From the NCBI GenBank assembly GCA_002395225.1, contig DGWH01000111.1, positions 1-13,129 on the forward strand: a stretch of 13,129 nucleotides of DNA, given 5' to 3'. The notes under the pieces are model-generated. The model was not told the DNA's origin, ran no database searches, and saw nothing but the letters and a program-made list of their open reading frames with translations. Each line of letters starts with the position of its first letter. Position 1 is the stretch's first letter. A program made the translations under genes and the position numbers. Below are positions 5,652 to 11,896 of the stretch, in pieces. This DNA comes from Christensenella sp. UBA4263 (GTDB taxonomy: Bacteria > Bacillota > Clostridia > Christensenellales > Aristaeellaceae).

Positions 5652-7034
5652 TGCGACGCGATTTTTACTGCGTATGGATGCGATGATATGTCCCGCCGCG
5701 ATAAATCATTGCCTTCTCATCTGAAAAGCGGTCATGGAAATGTTCCTCCTGATGTTGTCGATGCGGCACGAAATATGAGCTATGAGGAAGCAATCCAAAA
5801 ATATGATGAAAAAGTGGTCAGGCTGATCGCTGATGAGAAGCAATTCATCTATGCGGTTAAAGCAGTTCTACGTGAAGATGACATTCCAAATGATACTTTA
5901 ATTGGTTATGTATCTGGATTTGAGAAGGGTGCCATTCTGAAAAACAATAAATTCATTATGGCACCATTGCTTGCGTCCTTATTCAGATATGCGATTGTTG
6001 AGATTTCAAACGATTCCTGCTCTGAGTGTCTACGTTCATTCGAGAAGAATTATCTTTCTTCAGTAGATTCAAGCGAAAGAATATTTATTGATCCACTTCC
6101 ATCATCAGAAGAGCTCATAGAAGAGGTGGCAACTCCTTTGGGACGTACTCTTGATGATGGAATGTTTTCAAAGGTGTTTAAAAAGGTGGATTCTGTTATC
6201 GTCGCAGGAATAACACACCCATCAACCGCAGACATTTATTGTGCAGATATCAACAATGGCAAGATGCGTTTTCAGAAGATAAAAGAGTTCCTTGCCGATA
6301 ATATCGGAACATATGTGTTTTCGCGCTCAAAAATCGACACATATAAAGGAAGACCAGTAGGCGCAATAGGCACACAGGCTCTTATCGAGTTTTCAAAATC
6401 TTACGGGGTTAATGCTGATTCAGTGATGGGAGAACTGATGTTATACATTTTTATGGAGCAGGAACTAAATGCGCCAAAGATTATGTCAAAGATTGAATTT
6501 TCGCAGCACACCGGGGTTGTAAGCAAGAGTGATGGCATTCATTTGCTTGCTACCACTGAACATGGACGCCCTTTTAACCAACTTGTATTTGGTGCATCCA
6601 ATATTCAAGGCGGCTTGGAACCGGCAATTGATCGAGCTTTTGAAAGAATAACCCAAATTGAACAGAATGCAGATGTCGAGTTCAAAACGGTGGAGAATAC
6701 AGCGTATGGTTTGATATTTGACAGCAAAACCATAGAATATTTATGGGATGTGATGACCCCAAGAAAGCAATTCCAACATAAACCAGATATGGCTTTCGGA
6801 GTTTTCCTTGGGTATACACTGATAGTCGATCCCCCTGTCGCTGACAGTGGCCTTTACAGGATGGCGGCAGAAGAGCAACTCAAAAAAGATATCTTGTCTG
6901 CAAAGAATTACATTGCAAAAAAAATCAAAGATTTAAATCTGGAAGGATATTCGTTGTACTGCTATATCCTTCCTTTCAATAATGCGGATGTAGAAAAAAC
7001 AAGTTTGATCGATGAAATGCTGGAGGGACGATAA
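5652..7034 (+). CDS. hamA: HamA-like DUF1837 protein, 3' part (residues 27-486) of the IS-interrupted gene
   Basis: This is the downstream 460 codons of the HamA-like gene, in phase with the 5' fragment at 1962. The DUF1837 region is at about residues 265-360 of the restored protein: GELMLYIFMEQELNAPKIMS (from 286), SDGIHLL (319-325), and QLVFGASNI with G340-A341-S342-N343. In Hachiman HamA this last place carries the G-E-x-K of a PD-(D/E)xK-type nuclease that degrades DNA once the helicase partner releases it. Here Glu and Lys are Ala and Asn. The N-terminal half (about 250 aa) is not recognised and makes the protein longer than the usual HamA of about 250-300 aa. The stop TAA overlaps the helicase start. 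After the insertion, translation could begin only at internal ATG 5688 (residue 39) or inside the element (ATG 5529 or 5580, both in frame). None of these has a good binding site. Confidence 0.8.
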   Translation, partial: CDAIFTAYGCDDMSRRDKSLPSHLKSGHGNVPPDVVDAARNMSYEEAIQKYDEKVVRLIADEKQFIYAVKAVLREDDIPNDTLIGYVSGFEKGAILKNNKFIMAPLLASLFRYAIVEISNDSCSECLRSFEKNYLSSVDSSERIFIDPLPSSEELIEEVATPLGRTLDDGMFSKVFKKVDSVIVAGITHPSTADIYCADINNGKMRFQKIKEFLADNIGTYVFSRSKIDTYKGRPVGAIGTQALIEFSKSYGVNADSVMGELMLYIFMEQELNAPKIMSKIEFSQHTGVVSKSDGIHLLATTEHGRPFNQLVFGASNIQGGLEPAIDRAFERITQIEQNADVEFKTVENTAYGLIFDSKTIEYLWDVMTPRKQFQHKPDMAFGVFLGYTLIVDPPVADSGLYRMAAEEQLKKDILSAKNYIAKKIKDLNLEGYSLYCYILPFNNADVEKTSLIDEMLEGR

Positions 7035-9634
7035 TGAATTATGCTCCGAAAACTGCCTCTTTAGCGGAATATATTTACCGTGATATTGATAAGAACACCT
7101 ATCTCAACGAAATATATGAGGCTCTGCTTTATAATTACTCATTAGATCTTTTTGCACTTGATCGTCCTCAAAGGCAGGTGCAAATTAAGGACGCGCTTCG
7201 TTTCGCTGACCTGCTATCAAAGTCAACATATCCGCCAACAGCAGAACGTGATCATCAGTGGGGACAAGAAATTGCTACGCTCCTTCATTTAGTTTATCCA
7301 CAAGATGAAGCAGTCAAATACTACCTTGGTTCGGTTCTTTCGGCAATTGGAAACTATCGCGGATTAAGAGTACCGACAGTTGCCGGGTATAAAAGCGCAG
7401 ACATCTTGGATGGGATTTTTTACGAGTTTGACAAAGAAATGCATCTGATTCCAGGCAAAAAAGAAGAGTATTTCTTTCATGATCAAAAAAATGTATATGA
7501 CAGGTTAAGCGACCCGTATTTTAGTTACTCTGGCCCAACCTCTATGGGGAAGTCTTTTGTTGTGCAAACATATATCAAGGAACAAATTGAAAAAGGCATC
7601 ACAAAGAACTTCGCTATTCTGGTACCGACAAAAGCTCTTATAAACGAAGTTCGGAGCAGTATGTTTGACAGCTTGCAAAATGAGCTAAAAGACAAGAACT
7701 ATAGAATCGTAAGCGCAATTGGTGAAATCTATCTGCAACAGCCACATAACTTTATTTTCATTATGACTCCGGAAAGAATGCACCATCTATTAATTGAACA
7801 CTGTGATCTTCAGATTGATTTCGTTTTTATAGATGAAGCCCATAAGATTTCTGAACGGGGTGGCCGGAGCAGTTATTATTATAAAGTTATCTCACAGCTA
7901 TATCGCTTGAAGTCTACGCCTACGATTGTATTTGCGTCACCCAATATACCAAATCCAGAATTATACCTCCGCACGATTCCGGGAATTCAGCCTGAGAAAA
8001 TCCAACATATAGCGTCGCGCTTTACTCCTGTCAGCCAGTTTAAGTTCTTTATGGATCTGCCAAACAACAAGATGTTCATACATAACGAGCACACTAAATC
8101 ACTTGATGCAGTATACCGTGTTCCAGGCGATATGACACTTGCTAAGATTATTCAGCGAGTTGGAAGAGGTAAGCAAAATGTCATATACTGCAGTTCACGG
8201 CAAAAGGTTGTGGATTATGCCATCTCTTATGCTAAGGATCTTCATCCGTTGAATAACCCTCAGCTTACAAAGTTGGCAAATGATATAAAGAATGATGTTC
8301 ACAGGGAATGCTATCTCGCGGAGCTTATAGAGAAGGGAGTAGCCTATCATGTTGGTTACTTGCCCGCCAATCTACGTTTGAGAATTGAACAGAGCTTTGA
8401 GAATGGTGATCTTCGTACGATTTTCTGTACGAGTACTCTTGTTGAAGGCGTTAATCTCCCCGCCGATAATCTTTTCATCACAAGCTATCGGAATGGAACT
8501 GCAAATATGGACGAGGTCGAATTCAGAAACCTTGTAGGCCGCGTCGGAAGAATAAAGTACAACTTATTCGGAAACGTTTTTCTATTGAGAATGGATTCCA
8601 AGCTTACTGAAAAGCAATTTGAAAGGCTGCTGAATAGTGATGTACCGGAACAGAAGCTTTCCTTTGATCTTGAAGAGATTAAACAACACTATCCGGCGCT
8701 TGTAAGAGATCTGGTGAAGGGCGACATCGAAATGTCTGCCTGTCATGCTGAAGCTCCAGATAAGGACTTCGATGCGCTGCGCAAGTTTGCATTAATCATA
8801 ATGAATGATTATGCCTCCGGAAGAGCTACTCCTCTTACAGAAATGTTTGATGGTTATGTTACGCCCGCTCAGAAGACAGCTATTATGAATAACTTCCCAC
8901 CAGAAAAGACGAATGATGATATTACACTGTCATATGATCAGGCGTATACATTATCCGAAGCCGTACGACTGGGCGCGAAATACCCTGAACTCAAAGGAGA
9001 AAATGATGAGGTGGATTTTAATGAGTTGCTAAGGTTTCTTGGAATGTTGAGTAGGGTTTTTAAGTGGGATGTATATGAAAAAGAAACCATTGGAAAGTCA
9101 CCCGGCGTACTAAAATGGTATGCCGTAATCCTGTTGCGTTGGATTCGAGGAAACGGGCTAAATTCCATCATCAATCATGCCATTGATTACAAAGACGCAA
9201 ATCCTGATACAGGCGTCTGGGTGGGAAATCTTCAGATAGCCAAACGCTATGACGGTTCTCGGGATCACAAGAACTACATAATCGCGGAAACGCTTGGCGT
9301 TATTGAAAATGTTCTTTTGTTCAGCATTTCGAATTACTTCAGAAAGTTTTCCCTTGAGTATAAGGCATTTCATAATGTGGAGCACTTCGATAACGATTGG
9401 TATGAGTATGTTGAATACGGAACTACCAACGCCTTGACGATATTCCTGCAAAGAGTCGGTTTTACTCGTGATTCAGCAACATTCCTCGAACAACCGCGAA
9501 ATCGAGCAAAATATATAGAAATGATTGATGGGGAGATCCGAGTCAGAAAGAGTGCTCTCACATGTGGAAATGCAAGTGTTGAAATAGACGCAAATGAAAT
9601 ACAGTTTAATATGCACGAGTTGTTTGTTGACTGA
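7034..9634 (+). CDS. hamB: HamB-like Ski2-family superfamily 2 helicase
   Basis: This 866-aa protein has helicase motifs in order: Walker A GPTSMGKS (167-174), DEAH (267-270), FASPNIPNPE as motif III (S302), IYCSSRQKVVDY (motif IV region), CTSTLVEGVNLPA (465-477, motif V) and NLVGRVGR (499-506, motif VI). Motif V with EGVNLPA and motif VI with GRVGR point to the Ski2-like group. An N-terminal helical segment of about 160 aa and a C-terminal region of about 350 aa are not assigned. In Hachiman, HamB is an ATP-driven DNA translocase that senses DNA damage and holds HamA inactive. Start ATG 7034 overlaps the HamA stop as TAATG, with GGAGG 7 bases upstream, so translation is coupled. The gene is intact, but it now lies downstream of a 3.6-kb antisense insertion and probably has lower expression. 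The alternative call is an AbpB-like helicase; the pair logic is the same. Confidence 0.88.
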   Translation: MNYAPKTASLAEYIYRDIDKNTYLNEIYEALLYNYSLDLFALDRPQRQVQIKDALRFADLLSKSTYPPTAERDHQWGQEIATLLHLVYPQDEAVKYYLGSVLSAIGNYRGLRVPTVAGYKSADILDGIFYEFDKEMHLIPGKKEEYFFHDQKNVYDRLSDPYFSYSGPTSMGKSFVVQTYIKEQIEKGITKNFAILVPTKALINEVRSSMFDSLQNELKDKNYRIVSAIGEIYLQQPHNFIFIMTPERMHHLLIEHCDLQIDFVFIDEAHKISERGGRSSYYYKVISQLYRLKSTPTIVFASPNIPNPELYLRTIPGIQPEKIQHIASRFTPVSQFKFFMDLPNNKMFIHNEHTKSLDAVYRVPGDMTLAKIIQRVGRGKQNVIYCSSRQKVVDYAISYAKDLHPLNNPQLTKLANDIKNDVHRECYLAELIEKGVAYHVGYLPANLRLRIEQSFENGDLRTIFCTSTLVEGVNLPADNLFITSYRNGTANMDEVEFRNLVGRVGRIKYNLFGNVFLLRMDSKLTEKQFERLLNSDVPEQKLSFDLEEIKQHYPALVRDLVKGDIEMSACHAEAPDKDFDALRKFALIIMNDYASGRATPLTEMFDGYVTPAQKTAIMNNFPPEKTNDDITLSYDQAYTLSEAVRLGAKYPELKGENDEVDFNELLRFLGMLSRVFKWDVYEKETIGKSPGVLKWYAVILLRWIRGNGLNSIINHAIDYKDANPDTGVWVGNLQIAKRYDGSRDHKNYIIAETLGVIENVLLFSISNYFRKFSLEYKAFHNVEHFDNDWYEYVEYGTTNALTIFLQRVGFTRDSATFLEQPRNRAKYIEMIDGEIRVRKSALTCGNASVEIDANEIQFNMHELFVD

Positions 9635-9649
9635 TTTTCAAAGATTCCT

Positions 9650-9681
9650 AAGCCTCCTGCTTTGATAGTGGGGGCTTTTTT
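9650..9681 (+). terminator. Terminator of the Hachiman-like operon
   Basis: The stem AAGCCTCC (9650-9657) with GGGGGCTT (9670-9677), one G-T pair, is followed by TTTTTATTTT. It begins 16 bases after the helicase stop. Confidence 0.8.
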
Positions 9682-9686
9682 ATTTT

Positions 9687-9730
9687 CCATATTTCCTCCA
9701 TATTCCACCCATACTTGCTCCATATCCGAT
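9687..9730. repeat. Four 11-bp tandem repeats beginning CCATAY
   Basis: CCATAT/CCATAC starts at 9687, 9698, 9709 and 9720, exactly 11 bases apart; units are CCATATTTCCT, CCATATTCCAC, CCATACTTGCT and CCATATCCGAT. It lies directly after the operon terminator. No coding frame is supported in 9686-9770. Confidence 0.65.
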
Positions 9731-9835
9731 GAATTTTAATGCCGAATCGATTCTGATTTAATAGAACTGTGAGTTGAAACTCATAATCCTCAGGCTCAAC
9801 TGAAGGCCAAGGTTGAACCAGAAAGATGGCAAAAG

Positions 9836-10033
9836 ATGACAAACATGGAAAAGCGGAACTGGATGGATAACCTTCAAAATGCAGCACGTGATGCTTGTAA
9901 TCAAAGTGGAACCGAGATTGTTACTCGCTACCTTCAGCAGCATTATGGTGTTTCATCCGTAGACGATCTTTCCCCTACAGATTATGATCAAGCCTTTGAT
10001 GATCTTGATCTGATGGCTTCTGACCTGAAGTAA
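9836..10033 (+). CDS. Small acidic phage-type protein, 65 aa, function unknown
   Basis: The ORF is short and acidic (NWMDNLQNAARDACNQSGTE, ending DYDQAFDDLDLMASDLK) and looks like a fully helical protein. Proteins of about this size with a WxDNLQNAA start are, from memory, common in clostridial prophages and integrative elements next to the sigma-like gene found here; their role is unknown. ATG 9836 is followed by a second ATG at 9845, and neither has a strong binding site. The frame stays open upstream to 9773 without a good start, reading NPQAQLKAKVEPERWQKM. That stretch may be the tail of a lost phage gene at the cassette junction. Confidence 0.6.
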   Translation: MTNMEKRNWMDNLQNAARDACNQSGTEIVTRYLQQHYGVSSVDDLSPTDYDQAFDDLDLMASDLK

Positions 10034-10115
10034 TCACAGCATCAATGCCTGTGGAGACGTGTCCCGCTGCAGAGGGTCATGTGCAAGGTCGAAGCAGGCA
10101 TAACACAGTACCAAG

Positions 10116-10239
10116 CCAGCGTCTTGCACCGCTGGTCACCGATGAGAAACGGAGCAATCCGTAAAGGTGACCATATGGAAAATAGCTGGCATGCCACGGT
10201 TGTCTCTGTTTCTCGCAAGAGAAAGGATAGAGACAAACA
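10116..10239 (+). other. Structured 5' leader of the sigma-like gene (several hairpins)
   Basis: Three inverted repeats lie in the 206-base gap between 10034 and 10239. CCAGCG/CGCTGG is at 10116-10135. GGTCACC/GGTGACC (10134-10172) encloses ACGGA-GCAA-TCCGT. TTGTCTCT/AGAGACAA with TTTCTC/GAGAAA is at 10200-10236. The last one buries AAGGA, the only candidate ribosome binding site, in its 3' arm. Translation control of the next gene is an inference. No known riboswitch class was recognised. Confidence 0.45.
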
Positions 10240-10848
10240 ATGGCAAAAAATGAAAATAATACTATTACTGGCACTAAGCTGGTCAAGCTGCCGCTTCGCG
10301 TCAACCAAGAGACCATCGAAGCAAATGGGCAAGCAGGGAAGGTTCGCTCCGTTCGTATCGGTTCCAAACATTATCCTTGCATTTTTGTTGAGGTTTCCGA
10401 ACACGATGCCCATCAGTATATGCAACTGGAATGGGCCGATGTCAAAGCGGAAGAGCGCTCGGAGCGCTGCCTGATTGAGGACGGGCACGGCGGCTACATC
10501 ATGTGCCCGGAATGCAATCGCTGCGCTAAGTGCCAGAAGGTAGGGCGGTTTGATTTTAATAACAATCATCCGGCCTCGTTGGATGCACTGTATGTGGAGA
10601 GTGAATTCGAGCCTGCAAGCCAGCAGCCGGATCAGATTGATGAAACATCTGATATCCTGGCGATGCTGGTGGAGGAGCTTGGGAGGATTAAGCCGAAATA
10701 TGCGGAAATCTTCAAGGAGCTCTACAAGGGTAACGAGCGCCCGCTTTCTATCGCTCGGGCAGTAGGCATCGGAAAAACGCAGGCTTATACCGACGTTCCC
10801 CGCGTGAGGGAGCTGGCAGAGAAGCTCTATCGTGACATGATGGCATAA
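10240..10848 (+). CDS. Phage-type sigma-factor-like HTH protein with Cys cluster
   Basis: This is a 202-aa protein. The middle holds CPECNRCAKC (C89, C92, C95, C98), a likely metal-binding knuckle. The C-terminal 40 or so residues (KYAEIFKELYKGNERPLSIA, then RAVGIGKTQAYTDVPRVREL) form a region-4-like helix-turn-helix. Proteins of this type are usually annotated as sigma-70-family-like in clostridial prophages and stand near late-gene or terminase modules, where they may act in late transcription; this role is inference. The N-terminal segment is predicted to be beta-rich and unassigned. ATG 10240 has AAGGA about 13 bases upstream inside a hairpin. No terminase or HNH gene follows, unlike in complete prophages of this style, so the phage module looks cut down. 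Confidence 0.7.
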   Translation: MAKNENNTITGTKLVKLPLRVNQETIEANGQAGKVRSVRIGSKHYPCIFVEVSEHDAHQYMQLEWADVKAEERSERCLIEDGHGGYIMCPECNRCAKCQKVGRFDFNNNHPASLDALYVESEFEPASQQPDQIDETSDILAMLVEELGRIKPKYAEIFKELYKGNERPLSIARAVGIGKTQAYTDVPRVRELAEKLYRDMMA

Positions 10849-10855
10849 AAAAACG

Positions 10856-10885
10856 GCCTGGCGGCGAATAACCGTCAGGCTTTTT
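10856..10885 (+). terminator. Terminator of the sigma-like gene
   Basis: GCCTGGCGG (10856-10864) pairs with CCGTCAGGC (10872-10880), with one G-T, followed by TTTTT. It begins 8 bases after the stop codon. Confidence 0.85.
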
Positions 10886-10893
10886 CCATGCCC

Positions 10894-11064
10894 GTGTTCA
10901 GCCGATAATGAACACAGCAGAGCCGTGAACACACCCTGAACACACCTGAACACCCCCGTGTTCAAGGGCCATGAACACAGCTGAACACACCCTGAACACG
11001 GGCGTCGTGAACACAGCCCAAAACGTAAAAAGCCCATATTTCAAGGGCTTCCGAGGTGTGTTCA
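10894..11064. repeat. Iteron-like array: 11 copies of TGAACAC / GTGTTCA
   Basis: TGAACAC starts at 10909, 10926, 10937, 10947, 10972, 10982, 10993 and 11008. The inverse form GTGTTCA starts at 10894, 10958 and 11058. Steps of 10, 11, 11 and 10, 11 bases in the dense parts put most copies on one face of the helix. The array is in the 560-base gene-free gap 10849-11408 and lies between a terminator and a tRNA-like sequence. A DNA-binding, replication or packaging site is possible. Confidence 0.8.
11021..11050 (-). terminator. Hairpin with T-run on the - strand
   Basis: AAGCCC (11030-11035) pairs with GGGCTT (11045-11050). The - strand side continues TTTACGTTTT. No - strand gene is seen upstream of it, so its use is unclear. 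Confidence 0.35.
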
Positions 11065-11099
11065 CGTCCATATTTCAGTTTGACAACTTGACCGATGGC

Positions 11100-11157
11100 C
11101 CAGAGCACATCGTTCACATCGATGGGGTCACTGGTTCGAGTCTTGTTGCGACCACCA
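11100..11157 (+). other. tRNA-Val(CAC)-like 3' portion, probable attachment site
   Basis: The anticodon arm is perfect: CATCG (11108-11112), loop TTCACAT with anticodon CAC, CGATG (11120-11124). A variable segment and the T-loop TTCGAGT (11135-11141) follow. The T-stem is ACTGG/CTTGT, with one mismatch and one G-T pair. The acceptor-side 3' strand is TGCGACC, then A and CCA (11155-11157). The 5' half does not fold: no GGTCGCA-like strand is found and the D-arm is not formed. A tRNA 3' half ending in CCA is what site-specific integration of a phage or ICE leaves at one end. It may instead be a decayed tRNA gene. Confidence 0.55.
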
Positions 11158-11166
11158 ACCCGAATT

Positions 11167-11198
11167 AGTCTTGAGAAATCAAGGCTTTTTCTTTTTTT
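11167..11198 (+). terminator. Terminator after the tRNA-like site
   Basis: AGTCTTGA (11167-11174) pairs with TCAAGGCT (11179-11186) around a GAAA tetraloop, followed by TTTTCTTTTTTT. Confidence 0.85.
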
Positions 11199-11214
11199 CC
11201 CGTCTCCCTCGGAG

Positions 11215-11260
11215 AGGGTGCATTTTTCCGCGCCGACAGGGTGCATTTCTCGATGTGAAC
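11215..11260. repeat. Two direct repeats beginning AGGGTGCATTT, 23 bases apart
   Basis: Copies begin at 11215 and 11238. After the shared 11 bases they read TTCCGCGCCGAC and CTCGATGTGAAC. The arrangement recalls the multiple end repeats of IS21-type elements, but no IstA/IstB gene is present here. Confidence 0.4.
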
Positions 11261-11356
11261 AGCTTGCCGGTATGGCTTAAGAGCCGGAAATCGTGTATAA
11301 CAATGGGGTGGCGTTAAAAGTCACTCAGAAAACTCAGAAAAAAATTTTTGAAGTTC

Positions 11357-11382
11357 TGTAAGATTTCCGCATGTTGTGCGTC
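11357..11382 (+). promoter_or_regulatory. Likely ECF-type autoregulated promoter
   Basis: TGTAAG (11357-11362) and CGTC (11379-11382) are 16 bases apart, the spacing of ECF -35/-10 elements. They lie just ahead of AAAGGAGG (11393-11400). ECF operons commonly transcribe themselves from such a site. Confidence 0.5.
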
Positions 11383-11408
11383 AAATATAGTGAAAGGAGG
11401 AGCGCTCG

Positions 11409-11894
11409 ATGGAACCAGGAACATTTGATGAAGTCTATCAAAGCTACTTTGATTCAGTCTATCGATATGTGCTTTCTCTTTCAAGAGACCCACATGTCGC
11501 GGAAGAAATCACCCAGGACGCCTTCTTTAAAGCTCTGCGGTCTTTGGATCAGTTTCGGGGAGAAAGCAGCATGAAAAGCTGGCTTTGCACCATTGCAAAG
11601 AACATCTGGGTTTCCGGGCAGAGAAAGAAGAAGGAACAGCCCATTGATGAAACATTGGCTCTTCCCGATCCGGCTTTAAGCCCGGAAGAGTCAATCGTAC
11701 GTCAGGATGAAAGCATGCGTATCCATCGGCTGCTTCACCGCCTGGATGAACCGTATCGGGAGGTTTTCACTCTACGAACATTGGGTCAGCTGAGTTTTCG
11801 GGATATTGGGGAGCTGTTTGGCAAATCCGAGAATTGGGCCTGTGTGGTCTTTCACCGTGCCCGTGCCAAACTCAAAAAAGAAATGGAGGTTTGA
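11409..11894 (+). CDS. ECF-type RNA polymerase sigma factor
   Basis: This 161-aa protein has the two ECF domains. Region 2 is at about residues 6-72 (DEVYQSYFDSVYRYVLSLSR, then EEITQDAFFKALRSLDQFRG and SWLCTIAKNIW). Region 4 is at about 104-157 (LDEPYREVFTLRTLGQLSFR with DIGELFGKSENWACVVFHRA). It directs RNA polymerase to a small regulon, usually an envelope or antimicrobial stress response, when its anti-sigma factor lets go. ATG 11409 follows AAAGGAGG at 8 bases. Its stop is 2 bases before the anti-sigma ATG, so the pair is translationally linked. A TGTAAG-N16-CGTC element upstream suggests autoregulation. GC content and style match ordinary chromosomal genes rather than phage genes. Confidence 0.93.
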   Translation: MEPGTFDEVYQSYFDSVYRYVLSLSRDPHVAEEITQDAFFKALRSLDQFRGESSMKSWLCTIAKNIWVSGQRKKKEQPIDETLALPDPALSPEESIVRQDESMRIHRLLHRLDEPYREVFTLRTLGQLSFRDIGELFGKSENWACVVFHRARAKLKKEMEV

Positions 11895-11896
11895 AT

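Noticed and set aside
10134..10172. Hammerhead-ribozyme-like GATGAGAAAC core
   Set aside because: The required CTGATGA is CCGATGA here, and no stem II separates it from GAAAC. It is only a hairpin loop.
10042..11037. 331-aa open frame on the - strand
   Set aside because: It is antisense to the sigma-like gene and runs through a terminator and the TGAACAC array. The translation is rich in Cys, Leu and Arg with no family pattern.
10894..11064. CRISPR array as explanation of the TGAACAC repeats
   Set aside because: The repeats are 7 bases, occur in both orientations and lie 10-17 bases apart. There are no spacers of CRISPR size and no cas genes.
10962..11246. 94-aa - strand frame containing NKTRTSDPIDVNDVL
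   Set aside because: It is the antisense reading of the tRNA-like site. Peptides of this type are well-known false proteins from tRNA regions.
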